A DNA stretch of 64,000 bases from Komagataeibacter medellinensis NBRC 3288 (GCF_000182745.2 NC_016027.1:933001-997000); one strand, 5' to 3'. Positions 41,619 to 50,793 are shown, counted from the first letter of the stretch. Translations and numbers: made by a program. Notes: generated by a model from the sequence alone, not told the origin.

Positions 41619-41695
41619 GCGCCCTTAGCTCAGTTGGATAGAGCAACAGCCTTCTAAGCTGTGGGTCGCTGGTTCGAATCCAGCAGGGCGCGCCA
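41619..41695 (+). tRNA. tRNA-Arg (anticodon TCT)
   Basis: The acceptor GCGCCCT (41619-41625) pairs with AGGGCGC (41685-41691). The stem ACAGC/GCTGT encloses CTTCTAA with anticodon TCT at 41653-41655. The T loop GTTCGAATC and CCA at 41693-41695 are present. Confidence 0.97.
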
Positions 41696-41707
41696 CTTTT
41701 CAATGAC

Positions 41708-42025
41708 CTAGCGCCCGAAAAGTTGGCACGGTTTGCAGATGGTTTGCAGCGCACTATGGCTCATTGCTGTATCGACCGACTCCGGTCGGTCGCGTGTTGC
41801 TGCGATCAAGACCACTGTGCCGATTTCTCGTTCCCGGTGCTGTTCCCACAACTGCATACCTGCGACAGCAACCTCGGTAAGGCGCGACAGATAAGTGTCG
41901 ATGATGCGCTGATCGCGTGACTGCTGACGGCGGTGATCCAGCGCGTCATAATGCCGACCTCGGGCAGGCACGCGATCCCCGTGTATCGCAAGATACGGCG
42001 CTGCCTGTGGTTTTTGGGGGACCAC
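41708..42025 (-). pseudogene. Possible recombinase remnant beside tRNA-Arg (uncertain)
   Basis: The 539-base gap 41696-42234 contains a minus-strand frame whose stretch RHYDALDHRRQQSRDQRII and TYLSRLTEVA loosely recalls the C-terminal tail of phage-type integrases. Such genes commonly end next to tRNA 3' ends, and this one ends 13 bases from tRNA-Arg. No catalytic Arg-His-Arg-Tyr set is visible, so the call is tentative. It could equally be a random frame. The rest of the gap, to 42234, shows nothing I can name. Confidence 0.25.
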
Positions 42026-42234
42026 TCCCTACTTTACGCTTTCACAGATTTAAAGACGCCTGACAATATTTCGCACCGGCACGACAGCCGGTCAGGCCGG
42101 TTCATATTGGCGCAGTCCCATATTCTGAGGACGCAGCATGCATGCCCGGTAAAACCCGCCAGAGAATGAATGACTGCCCGTCATCCACCAGCATGAGCGT
42201 TGATGCGTCAATCCCAGGCAGGGATACGGCATTT

Positions 42235-43026
42235 TCAGTGCAGGTGAAAGGATACGGGCAGCATGACATGCGTGCCTTCCAGCCCACCGCCTTCTGCCGT
42301 GCAGGTCACCTTGCGCGCAGCAGCAAGGGCGGTGCTGTCCAGATCATCATAACCAGTACTGCTGCGCAGGCTGGCCTGTACAACCTGCCCCTGTGCGCCC
42401 AATGTCAGTTCAACACGGGCATTGCCTTCTTCGTGCATATGTCGGGCCATGCCGGGGTAACGCCAGGCAGGCGGCGTGCAGTGAGGGGCGGCGGGCGCAT
42501 GCGTGCCGACCGGAGTTGGCACTTGTGCCACCGGAGCCTTCCCCCCGTCACGCGTGGGCTGCTTCTGTCCGCTACCCTGCGCGGGGACAGGATGAACGGC
42601 AGGAAGCCGTGACGCACGCCCCATAGACAGGCCCGGCCCTGGTGCCACCACCTGCTTTTTCAGCTCTCCATCACGAATGGCAGGCAGCGTGACGGCTGGC
42701 TGTGGCTGTGGCTGTGGCTGTGGCTGTGGCTGTGGCTGTGGCTGTGGCTGTGGCTGTGGCTGTGGCTGTGGCGTAGCCGCTTCTGGCGGGTGCGCAACCT
42801 CCGAATGATCAAAAAAGACCTGAATGCTGTTTTTTTCACCCGGCGGTTCGGGCACCGGCGCACGGGCGGGCAGCAGCCACGCGGCAACCACCCCATGGCC
42901 CAGCACGGCCAGCAGTATGGCCCATCCCGCCACCATGCGCCCCCACCTGCGGTGGCACCCCGGTGCAGGGGGGACAAGCAGCCTGCCTGCCATCCTGTCT
43001 TGCTGTTGCGTCACGGCTTCATCCAT
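42235..43026 (-). CDS. TonB energy-transducing protein with long Pro-Gln repeat
   Basis: TonB passes proton-motive energy to outer-membrane receptors. The 263-aa product has a membrane helix at about residues 31-52 and a Pro-rich spacer with about a dozen Pro-Gln dipeptides (near 85-112). The C-terminal TonB domain runs from YPGMARHMHEEGNARVELTL to VSFHL (about 185-262). ATG 43026 is the first start; internal Met 12 and 31 are alternatives. It is divergent from the copper-receptor genes, its likely client. Confidence 0.85.
   Translation of the reverse strand: MDEAVTQQQDRMAGRLLVPPAPGCHRRWGRMVAGWAILLAVLGHGVVAAWLLPARAPVPEPPGEKNSIQVFFDHSEVAHPPEAATPQPQPQPQPQPQPQPQPQPQPQPQPAVTLPAIRDGELKKQVVAPGPGLSMGRASRLPAVHPVPAQGSGQKQPTRDGGKAPVAQVPTPVGTHAPAAPHCTPPAWRYPGMARHMHEEGNARVELTLGAQGQVVQASLRSSTGYDDLDSTALAAARKVTCTAEGGGLEGTHVMLPVSFHLH
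42698..42769. repeat. Hexanucleotide tandem repeat (GGCTGT)x12 inside tonB
   Basis: Twelve perfect GGCTGT units run from 42698 to 42769, encoding Gln-Pro on the minus strand. Unit length is six, so slippage would keep the frame and only change spacer length. Confidence 0.95.
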
Positions 43027-43049
43027 TCCGGGCCAGCGTGCGGGTTATC

Positions 43050-43063
43050 TTGTCATTTGACAA
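43050..43063. promoter_or_regulatory. Palindrome in the tonB/copper-receptor divergent promoter region
   Basis: TTGTCATTTGACAA (6-2-6 perfect dyad) lies 24-37 bases upstream of the tonB start in the 108-bp region between the two divergent units. It may be an operator for both. It does not match the CueR or Fur consensus I know. Confidence 0.35.
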
Positions 43064-43134
43064 AAGGAAGCGCACCCCTGACAACACACCCCTGTTACCG
43101 CCTTATCTTGCAACCGGAAAGTACCAGTTCAATC

Positions 43135-43605
43135 ATGGGCCACGCCCGCCACCCCTTCCTGCATGACAGGCCTGTGATCCGTTGGGTCATGGTGCTGTGT
43201 GCATGCATGGGGCTGTGGGGGCAACTGCTGATTGAAAGCCGCAGCCTGCCGGGGGAACTGCCGCGCGGCACCATCATGCGGCTGACGGGAATTGATATCG
43301 CACCCGTCACACCCGCATTACCCATGGCGGCCATGCCCGCCATGGCATCCGCACACCATGCCATGCCGGGCGCAATGGCCGCCCACCTACATGTACCAAT
43401 GCCTCATACCGGGCATGACCATGGTGAAGGCTGCCCGCTCTGCCCGCTTCTGCACCTGCCTGCCCTCGCGCTGGCCATGGCGCCCTTCCTGCCTGCCCCC
43501 CCCATGGTATGGGCACAATCACGCCATGAGCCGCGCCAGCCCCGTGCTCCCCCCACTGCCCCGCTGGGGCTGCCGCCATCACGCGGGCCACCTTCCGTCT
43601 CCTGA
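43135..43605 (+). CDS. DUF2946-like protein with His/Cys metal-type motif
   Basis: The 156-aa product has an N-terminal membrane or signal segment (VIRWVMVLCACMGLWGQLL), a Met/His-rich middle (MAAMPAMASAHHAMPG), and HTGHDHGEGCPLCPLLHLPAL, the CPxC-type motif seen in DUF2946 proteins. A second hydrophobic segment follows. ATG 43135 was chosen over upstream in-frame Met because it opens the signal segment and lies outside tonB. It precedes the copper receptor gene by 70 bases, a known pairing. The His/Met content suggests copper binding (inference). Confidence 0.6.
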   Translation: MGHARHPFLHDRPVIRWVMVLCACMGLWGQLLIESRSLPGELPRGTIMRLTGIDIAPVTPALPMAAMPAMASAHHAMPGAMAAHLHVPMPHTGHDHGEGCPLCPLLHLPALALAMAPFLPAPPMVWAQSRHEPRQPRAPPTAPLGLPPSRGPPSVS

Positions 43606-43675
43606 ACCCTGCCATACGCTGCCGCATGCCCTGACCGGGGCGTGCGCGTTCCGTCTCCTGTTCAGGACATGAAAA

Positions 43676-45835
43676 GTGACTTCCATAAAGAAAACGCCCA
43701 CCCCACTAACCGTGGTGGCGGGTGGCTGGATGCTGGCTGGCAGCCTGTGCCCGCTGGCCACCCACGCCGAGACCACCGTAACGCTGCCCGGCCTCTCCAT
43801 CGAGGACACGGCGGAAGAGACTCCAATGGGTGATCGCCTGCTCTCGGCCAGCAGCCCCTCGCGCATTGACCGTACGGCCGCCAGCCTCAGCAGCCCTGAT
43901 GCGGCCAGCCTGTTTCGTAACCAGCCCGGTGTCAGCACCTATGCCGCCGGGGGCCTCGCATCCCTGCCCGTGCTCAATGGCATGGCGGATGACCGGGTCG
44001 CCACCGTGGTCGATGGCGTGCGCATTGCCTCGGGCTGTCCCAACCATATGAATCCCGCCCTGTCCTTCATCGATCCCGACAGCGTGGATACCGCCACCGC
44101 CATTGCCGGGATCACACCCGTCAGCATGGGCGGCGACAGTACCGGCGGTACGGTGGATGTGGAACGCCGCGACCCACAATTTGCAAAACACGGCAAGGTA
44201 CTGGTCACCGGCCATGTGACCGGAACCTACCGCAGCAATGGCGGCGGCTATGGCGCATCGGGCAGCCTTACTGTGGCGAATGACACGTTCAGCCTGCGCT
44301 ACAATGCCTCCTACGCGCAGGCGGGCGATTACAATGCTGGCGGTGATGGTGGCGTAGTCCGCTCAACCAGTTACCTGACCTACAATCATGCCGTGACCTT
44401 TGGCGTGCATAAGGACAATCACCTTCTTGCCCTGACCTTCGGCCAGCAGGATACCCCGCACGAAGGCTTTGCCAACCAGTACATGGACATGACCAACAAC
44501 CGCTCCACTTACGTGAACGGCAAGTACGTCGGCACGTTCGACTGGGGCGAACTGGAGGCGCGCGGCTACTGGCAGCGCGAGGACCATGCCATGGACTTCC
44601 TGCCCGACCGGCAAAAGACCACCCACATGCCCATGAACACCAATGCCCACATGGCCGGCTACAGCCTGAAGGCCACGGTCACGCTGGCGCAAGGGCAGAC
44701 CCTGCGGCTGGGCAGTTCGTTCGACCATTCCGGCCTGAACGACTGGTGGCCCCCGGTTGCAGGCAGCATGATGATGGGGCCGGACACCTATCACAGCATC
44801 AATGACGGCCATCGTGACCGGCTGGGCCATTTTGTGGAGTGGGAAGCAGCATGGACGCCGCGCGTCTCCACGCTGCTGGGCTTCCGCAATGATCTCGTCA
44901 TGATGAATACGGGGCCGGTATCAGGCTATTCCTCCACCCCGTCCATGATGAACAACGCCAACATTGCCGCCGCCAACGCGTTCAATGCCACCGACCGGGG
45001 CCGCACGGACGTGAACTTCGATGTCACGGCGCTGGTACGCTGGAAACCCCGACGCGACCTGTCGATTGAAGGCGGTTACGCGCGCAAGACCCGCTCCCCC
45101 AACCTGTATGAGCGGTATGCCTGGGGCCGGTCCGCCATGGTCAGCAGCATGATCAACTGGTTTGGCGACGGGAATGGCTACGTGGGCAACCCCGATCTGA
45201 AGCCCGAGGTCGCCAATACCGCCTCCATTACCGTTGACTGGCATGACCCCGATGGTGACAGATGGGACCTGAAGATCCAGCCCTATTATACCTATACCCA
45301 TGACTACGTGAACGCACAGCGCCTGACGGCCGCCAGAAACGGGTTCTACACGCTGGGCTTTGTCAACCATAACGCGCAGAGCTATGGCATCAACGGATCA
45401 GGCAACTACAGGCTGTGGAATACCCCCCATTTCGGCCGGGGCGAGATCGTGGCCAACATCAACTGGGTACGTGGACAGGACCTGACCAATGGCGCTGGGC
45501 TGTACCATCAGATGCCCACCAACGGCAGTGTTGCCTTACACGAGACATGGAAGAACTGGACCGGTCGGGTGGAAATGACCTTCGTGAAAGCCAAGGACAC
45601 GGTGGACTGGGTGCGCAATGAACCCCGTACCCCCGGCTACGCGCTGCTGGGGCTAGGTGGGCAATATCACTGGCGTTACGTGACACTGGATGCCAGCATC
45701 GATAATGTACTGAATCAGAAATACGAACTGCCACTGGGTGGCTGGTCACTGGCGGATGATGCCGCCACCGGCACCCTGCGCGCCCTGCCGGGCATGGGAC
45801 GATCGTTCAACGTAAGCCTGACAGCCAATTTCTAG
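43676..45835 (+). CDS. TonB-dependent copper receptor, OprC/NosA-like
   Basis: The 719-aa outer-membrane receptor starts at GTG 43676 with AGGA upstream. It has a signal peptide (to about THAET, residue 32), a plug domain (FRNQPGVSTYAAGGLASLPVLNGMADDRVATVVDG), and a 22-strand-type barrel ending in a Phe (SLTANF). SGCPNHMNPALSFI in the plug resembles the NHMNP-type copper site of OprC/NosA. A Met/His-rich loop (DYLPDRQKTTHMPMNTNAHM-like, about 300-325) adds to the case for copper. It sits with a DUF2946-like gene and a divergent tonB. Substrate is inferred from family. Confidence 0.85.
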   Translation: MTSIKKTPTPLTVVAGGWMLAGSLCPLATHAETTVTLPGLSIEDTAEETPMGDRLLSASSPSRIDRTAASLSSPDAASLFRNQPGVSTYAAGGLASLPVLNGMADDRVATVVDGVRIASGCPNHMNPALSFIDPDSVDTATAIAGITPVSMGGDSTGGTVDVERRDPQFAKHGKVLVTGHVTGTYRSNGGGYGASGSLTVANDTFSLRYNASYAQAGDYNAGGDGGVVRSTSYLTYNHAVTFGVHKDNHLLALTFGQQDTPHEGFANQYMDMTNNRSTYVNGKYVGTFDWGELEARGYWQREDHAMDFLPDRQKTTHMPMNTNAHMAGYSLKATVTLAQGQTLRLGSSFDHSGLNDWWPPVAGSMMMGPDTYHSINDGHRDRLGHFVEWEAAWTPRVSTLLGFRNDLVMMNTGPVSGYSSTPSMMNNANIAAANAFNATDRGRTDVNFDVTALVRWKPRRDLSIEGGYARKTRSPNLYERYAWGRSAMVSSMINWFGDGNGYVGNPDLKPEVANTASITVDWHDPDGDRWDLKIQPYYTYTHDYVNAQRLTAARNGFYTLGFVNHNAQSYGINGSGNYRLWNTPHFGRGEIVANINWVRGQDLTNGAGLYHQMPTNGSVALHETWKNWTGRVEMTFVKAKDTVDWVRNEPRTPGYALLGLGGQYHWRYVTLDASIDNVLNQKYELPLGGWSLADDAATGTLRALPGMGRSFNVSLTANF

Positions 45836-45848
45836 GCAACCACAAAAA

Positions 45849-45869
45849 GCGGCCCGCAGGACGGGCCGC
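45849..45869 (+). terminator. Hairpin after the copper receptor gene
   Basis: GCGGCCC (45849-45855) pairs with GGGCCGC (45863-45869) around GCAGGAC, 14 bases after the receptor stop. No T run follows directly, so it may be a weak or factor-aided terminator. Confidence 0.5.
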
Positions 45870-45885
45870 AGACCATGAAAAGATT

Positions 45886-45958
45886 TCTGGTGGAGCTTTT
45901 CCAAAAAGCTCCATAAGACGCCGCCTGTTTGAAAAAAGGCGGCACCCAGAAACTTTTA
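45886..45958 (+). repeat. Dispersed two-hairpin repeat, copy 2
   Basis: Same layout and end (CACCCAGAAACTTTTA) as copy 1. The first stem is GGAGCTTTTCCAAAAAGCTCC and the second pairs GCCGCCTG with CGGC. It lies between convergent genes, just after the receptor's hairpin. Confidence 0.8.
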
Positions 45959-45981
45959 CCCGTTTTCAGACAGCGAACAGG

Positions 45982-47355
45982 TCATGCCCCCTTTTCCGTG
46001 GAGCCAGATACGACCACGGGGGGAATATCCATATGTGACGGCCTGCGGCCCGGGGCCACGCGCCTGAACCATGCCACCACCGGACGCAGGCAGATGCACA
46101 GCATAATCAGTGCTGCGACATCAGCCGCCGCAGCTGCCCCCTTCAAGTGCCACGCCATGGTCATGCCATAGACCAGCGGCAGGTAGGTCAGGGTCACGAT
46201 GATACGCCCGCGCAACACCTGCGAAACCTGGCCGATCACCGTAAGCAGTGGCTCAAGCGGCACCACGCCAAGCCCCAATATGGCACTGCCCAGCATAAGC
46301 ATGATAAGCGAACGCCCGCCATGCCAGTGCATATGCAGCATCCATGTAAGCAGGGTGTTGCCCAGCACCATCGCCACCCCCATGAGCAGGATGGAAAACC
46401 CCCCGATCATGAGGAACAGCTTGATGACGACCCGCTTGATGCCATACCAGTCCTGCTTTTCGCGCAGGCGGATCAGTTCGGGATAGAGTGCGGGCATCAT
46501 GAGTTGGGCGGGCTTGGCGATCCCTTCGCCAATCTGGCGCGAAACCCGGTACACGGCAGCATCCGCTGGCCCAAGTATTCCGCCAACCAGCAGGGTGCCG
46601 AACTGGTTGAAGACCGATCCCAACAGGTGGTTGCAACTGGTTGAAAGCGTAAAGCGCCAGATCCCCGGTGCCTCCCCCGCACGCAGTCGCGCCAGCAGGC
46701 TGAAACCCGGCATGCCACCTGCCCGATGTACCTGTAGCCACCCCAGCATGGTACTACTGATAAACATGACAAGCTGGGTCATGCTCCAGACCAGCAGATA
46801 ATAATCCAGCCCGAAATGATAGAAAAAACCGATACCCGACCCCACCGTGCGTACCAGCGCACCCGACAGGTCCGTCAGCATAGTCAGCCAGAAGGAATTA
46901 CACAGCCTGAACACCCCGGCCGACCAGCTTGTGTTCATGAACGCGATGGTCAGCATATACAGCATCGCCGCTCCCTGGTCGGTTGCCGGCCAGCCCATAT
47001 AGGTGCCGAACAGCGCCACCCCCAGCGTGCCGAGCAGCCAGCCCACGCCACCGCTCAGGTAATCCGCCCGTATGCAGAACGCCAGCACACGCGCGAACTC
47101 GGCGCGCCTGCCATTAGTGAAGGGATCGGTCCCGTAATGCAGCAGCGGTTGCCAGGAGAGCAGATGCGTGGCGGCAGAGACCGCTGCCGCAAACGTGGTC
47201 ACCAGCATCAGCACGCCAAACTGCTGCAACCCCAGCGCACGCACGGCCCACGCCACGTAAACAAAGCTACAGATCGCATTGGTCGCGCGCCCGGCAATCA
47301 GGAAGCCGGTATTGCCGAAAATACGCTTGAGCGCATCACGTTCGTCAGTGGACAT
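45982..47355 (-). CDS. Oligosaccharide/polysaccharide flippase (Wzx-like)
   Basis: The 457-aa protein has about twelve to fourteen hydrophobic segments. It starts with FGNTGFLIAGRATNAICSFVYVAWAVRALGLQQFGVL, a pattern of polysaccharide-transport (Wzx/MATE-like) flippases that move lipid-linked sugar units across the inner membrane. It is 195 bases downstream of an O-antigen-ligase-like gene on the same strand, so a joint role in surface polysaccharide export is likely. The substrate is unknown. No strong ribosome binding site was seen. Confidence 0.8.
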   Translation of the reverse strand: MSTDERDALKRIFGNTGFLIAGRATNAICSFVYVAWAVRALGLQQFGVLMLVTTFAAAVSAATHLLSWQPLLHYGTDPFTNGRRAEFARVLAFCIRADYLSGGVGWLLGTLGVALFGTYMGWPATDQGAAMLYMLTIAFMNTSWSAGVFRLCNSFWLTMLTDLSGALVRTVGSGIGFFYHFGLDYYLLVWSMTQLVMFISSTMLGWLQVHRAGGMPGFSLLARLRAGEAPGIWRFTLSTSCNHLLGSVFNQFGTLLVGGILGPADAAVYRVSRQIGEGIAKPAQLMMPALYPELIRLREKQDWYGIKRVVIKLFLMIGGFSILLMGVAMVLGNTLLTWMLHMHWHGGRSLIMLMLGSAILGLGVVPLEPLLTVIGQVSQVLRGRIIVTLTYLPLVYGMTMAWHLKGAAAAADVAALIMLCICLRPVVAWFRRVAPGRRPSHMDIPPVVVSGSTEKGA

Positions 47356-47550
47356 GGGTAATCACACGTACAAAACCCCGTGCACAGGCCGGACCCGGAC
47401 ACGTTTCCTTGGAACAACAGGCCAAAATGATAGCGCAAGCTCCTTGCTCAAGACGGATGACGCCACATCCATGCGGTTTGTACCCGCAACTGTTACCGCA
47501 CCAGCACGCCCCATGTTGTCGGGCACCTTAATGTGCTCTGGCGGGCGGGG

Positions 47551-48819
47551 CTAGTCCCTGCCACGCATGTATTGCAACTGAGAGGCAACTGGTGATACCG
47601 CCAGCGCCCACCCCACAGCCATGAACAGCCACCCCGCCGTGGGCTGGGTCAGTAGCGAACTGGTGGACTGCACCGGCCACAGCTCCAGCGTGACCGTAAC
47701 GGCCAGCATCAGCCGCTGCGGGTCATGCGCCGCCGCCAGTCCGCGCCAGATGGGGGCCAGCAGGCATACAACCAGCACACCGAACAGCCCCATTGCGGGC
47801 AGTCCCCCCATCGTCCCGACAAGCAGGTAGAAATTATGCGGGTGCAGGTTGCACCCCGCGGCACCACCATACGCGCCTTCGGCTACCCCCAGCCACGGCA
47901 GGCCATGAAAATAGGCTGGGTCTGGGCAAGCATGGCGGAAACCGTCAAACCCCAGCCCGAACCACGGGTGGCGCGCAATCATCACACCCGCGCGGATGAA
48001 CAGCATGCCATACGGGCTATCGGCAAAGGCGTGCATGTGCGCGACAAGGTTCACGACCAGTTTGTCATAGGCTTGGGGCGACAGCACAGGCAGCAGGGCA
48101 ATCTCCCCCGCCCCCATTACCATAACCGCCAGCACGCCCGCACGCAGTCGTGGCACCACCAGCCCCACCACGCCCATGGCGGCCAGCATGTGCACAAGCG
48201 GCATGCGCTGGGCCACCAGCACCATGGTCAGCGCCAGCCCCAGCAGCATGGCCACCACCATGGGTCGCCCGCGCGCGCCCGACTGTCCCGAAAGCCTGAT
48301 GAAATGGGGGAACAGCCCCGGCAGCGCGGTCATGACCAGTGCATACCCCGCGCGTGGGGCCCATAGCGGCCCCAGCAACGCACCATCGGCCCACCGGCCA
48401 TACCCCATGAAATTGCGCCCGCACAGGTACTGCTGCCAGCACCCCGCAACCAGCCACAACGCTACCCAGCCATAGGCACGTGCAAGCTGCTGGCGCACGA
48501 TGGCCTGCGGCAGGACCCAGACCTGCAACCCTGCCACAAACACGAAATACCGCCCGAAACCCACCGCATGCATGACCCCGCGCATGCCTTCGGCCAATCC
48601 GGCGCACAACACGATATCGCCCCATAGCAACGCCGCCACCACCACCCATGCCTGCCGCAGCCAGCACCAGTGGCGGCACAGCACGCAATGGGCCATGAAC
48701 ATGATGGCCACCGCCGTCATCACGATTTCAGCGGGTGCAAGGGCATAAAGCAACAGAAGCGGCATGGGGAGCACAAGGGCGGTTGCAACCCGCAGCATCC
48801 ACCACTCAACCTGCCGCAT
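47551..48819 (-). CDS. O-antigen ligase-like membrane protein
   Basis: The ~422-aa polytopic protein has about ten hydrophobic segments. The large loop GMLFIRAGVMIARHPWFGLGFDGFRH with HPHNFYLLVGTMGGLPAMGLFGVL fits the Wzy_C (O-antigen ligase/polymerase) pattern. ATG 48819 has GGGAGAATGG upstream; the frame is open to 48879. It is upstream of the flippase on the same strand. Whether it ligates or polymerises cannot be told. Confidence 0.78.
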   Translation of the reverse strand: MRQVEWWMLRVATALVLPMPLLLLYALAPAEIVMTAVAIMFMAHCVLCRHWCWLRQAWVVVAALLWGDIVLCAGLAEGMRGVMHAVGFGRYFVFVAGLQVWVLPQAIVRQQLARAYGWVALWLVAGCWQQYLCGRNFMGYGRWADGALLGPLWAPRAGYALVMTALPGLFPHFIRLSGQSGARGRPMVVAMLLGLALTMVLVAQRMPLVHMLAAMGVVGLVVPRLRAGVLAVMVMGAGEIALLPVLSPQAYDKLVVNLVAHMHAFADSPYGMLFIRAGVMIARHPWFGLGFDGFRHACPDPAYFHGLPWLGVAEGAYGGAAGCNLHPHNFYLLVGTMGGLPAMGLFGVLVVCLLAPIWRGLAAAHDPQRLMLAVTVTLELWPVQSTSSLLTQPTAGWLFMAVGWALAVSPVASQLQYMRGRD

Positions 48820-49066
48820 CCATTCTCCCCTCCCCCGCGCGCCCGCTCCGGTCCTGCTGGCCACTGGCCTACAACGCATGGCTGCCGTCCCTCGTGCCAG
48901 CCATACGGGGCGCTTGGCAAGCCCCGGATGCTGCCATCAGGATCGTACCGCGGTGCAACCCTGGGCATGCGAATTTGCTCGGCCCCGCGCTACCGCTCCG
49001 TTTATATGAAAACATTCTTGGCCACCCAGGGAGCGGCAGGCGCCCCCACAGCAGGATGACACAGAC

Positions 49067-50221
49067 GTGCGGCAACTGGATTATAGACCGGGACTGGCAG
49101 CCCTGACCTTACTTGCGCTTGTCGGTTGTGCGGCAACGCCCTCCACCACCGTCATCCGCGGGCCGACCGTAACGGGGGCACAGCGCATCTATGCTGCCCC
49201 CGGCACGGCGAGTGACCCATGGGGGCCCTACATACAGGAAGCCGCGACCCGCTTTTCGGTCCCGGCCGCATGGATCCGCGCGGTGATGCATCAGGAATCC
49301 GGCGGCCAGCAATATCTGGACGGCCAACTCACCACATCGGGTGCCGGTGCCATGGGCCTGATGCAACTGATGCCCGAAACCTATGCCGACATGCAGGCGC
49401 GGTACGGGCTGGGCGGTGATCCCTATGACCCACATGACAACATCATGGCCGGCACGGCCTATATCCGCCTGATGTACGAGCGTTTTGGCACACCGGATTT
49501 CCTGGCTGCCTACAATGCTGGCCCCGAGCGTGTGCAGGAATGGCACCAGAATGGTAATCCTCTGCCCGCCGAGACCATACAATATGTGGCCGCCATCAGC
49601 CCCGGCCTTGGCCCTGACCTGCCGCCCGGCCTGAGCGGCGGTACTGGAGCCACCATGCTGGCCCAAGCTGATGGCGTGAGCATGAACGCGGCCTATGTCC
49701 CGCCCGTGGTTACCCCTACCCTGTCGCGCACGGCGGATGGCTGCCTGCGTAATGCCGATGCCGCCTATGACCCCGGCGCGCCATGCCTGATGGACCGCGA
49801 CACCCCCCATGAGGGCACCGGGGATGGCATGCCGCAGGCCCCGCCTGCCAATGCGGATGGCGCTATGGCACTGGATACTGTGCTGCCCGACAGGGCTGTG
49901 CCTCCTCCGCTGCCTGATACCGCGGCACAAGCCGCTGTCATCCAGACGGTGGGCTACAGCCCGCGCGTGAGTGGGGCATGGGGGGTGCAGGTCGGAGCCT
50001 TTTCCACCAATGCCGAAGCCCGGCAGGCGCTGGACATGACCCGCACCCTGATCGGTGCCCGGCAGGCGCCCCTGGCAGCCGTGGTCATGCCAGTCCCGTC
50101 GGGCACGGGTGTCCTGTATCGTGCCCGCCTGATCGGCTTTGGTGCATCGGATGCATCAGATACCTGCCAGACCCTGCACGCCCATGCCATGGCCTGCTTT
50201 ACCGTTCCGGCCCATACCTGA
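49067..50221 (+). CDS. Lytic transglycosylase (SLT) lipoprotein with SPOR domain
   Basis: The 384-aa product is probably an outer-membrane lipoprotein (lipobox LVGC near residue 21) that cleaves peptidoglycan glycan strands. GTG 49067 begins the frame. The SLT domain spans about 50-165 with catalytic Glu in MHQESGG (residue 77), AMGLMQLMP and AYNAGPERV. A Pro/Ala-rich linker leads to a C-terminal SPOR-like repeat (about 303-382, GVQVGAFSTNAEARQALD), which usually targets denuded glycan at division sites. It is divergent from the O-antigen-ligase gene. Confidence 0.85.
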   Translation: MRQLDYRPGLAALTLLALVGCAATPSTTVIRGPTVTGAQRIYAAPGTASDPWGPYIQEAATRFSVPAAWIRAVMHQESGGQQYLDGQLTTSGAGAMGLMQLMPETYADMQARYGLGGDPYDPHDNIMAGTAYIRLMYERFGTPDFLAAYNAGPERVQEWHQNGNPLPAETIQYVAAISPGLGPDLPPGLSGGTGATMLAQADGVSMNAAYVPPVVTPTLSRTADGCLRNADAAYDPGAPCLMDRDTPHEGTGDGMPQAPPANADGAMALDTVLPDRAVPPPLPDTAAQAAVIQTVGYSPRVSGAWGVQVGAFSTNAEARQALDMTRTLIGARQAPLAAVVMPVPSGTGVLYRARLIGFGASDASDTCQTLHAHAMACFTVPAHT

Positions 50222-50552
50222 CCCGATACACCGCTTCTGCAATCCACTGACCCGCATGGGTGGGCCAGTAGACAACCGGACACCCATCGCAGGATACCGC
50301 AACTTTATCGGGAAACAGGGCACAGACCCGGTCCATCGGGTATGCTCCTGTCATACCCATGACATGGGTGACCACAGTAATGCGGGTTACACCAGCATTC
50401 AGGTCCGCCATCCCTGTCGTTGCCGTGTGCATTCCCGCTATCAGAAAACGCGCCCTGCGCCTGACGCACGGGATGATGCTGCGTGTTTTTTTCGCAACCT
50501 TCCAACCGTATCCCCGCTCTTCCTGAGTTGGACACAAAAAGAAGAAACCAGC
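50222..50552. other. Gap with 15-bp perfect palindrome
   Basis: No gene is supported in this 331-base stretch. ACCCATGACATGGGT at 50355-50369 is a perfect 7-1-7 dyad that could be an operator. GC content drops toward the end, where a promoter for the small genes that follow may lie. Confidence 0.35.
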
Positions 50553-50705
50553 ATGAAAAAAACCGTACAGACTCTGGCTGTCCTGTCCCAGATGACCAAC
50601 GAGCGGCCTGCATGGAACCACCGCCGCATGGGCATGGCGGTCCGGGCGGCGGTCGCAATGGGAAGCAGATATGCCGTCGGACCGGGTAGCGATGATTATG
50701 GCTGA
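50553..50705 (+). CDS. Small basic hypothetical protein, 50 aa
   Basis: ATG at 50553 opens MKKTVQTLAVLSQMTNERPAW, a 50-aa frame ending in GPGSDDYG. It has no clear membrane segment and no match I recognise. GAAGAA upstream is only a fair ribosome binding site. It heads a stretch of small genes on the same strand, which is its main support. Confidence 0.35.
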   Translation: MKKTVQTLAVLSQMTNERPAWNHRRMGMAVRAAVAMGSRYAVGPGSDDYG

Positions 50706-50793
50706 GATATGGTGGCCCGGACGGTATGGGTGGACCGGCCAGGCACTGATGGCATAATCCGGCTTTTCTATCATGCCGGTTTTGTGATCGAAA

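Noticed and set aside
42698-42769. Short tandem repeats as a possible CRISPR array
   Set aside because: Six-base units with no spacers inside a coding frame are a microsatellite; no CRISPR array was seen anywhere in the window.
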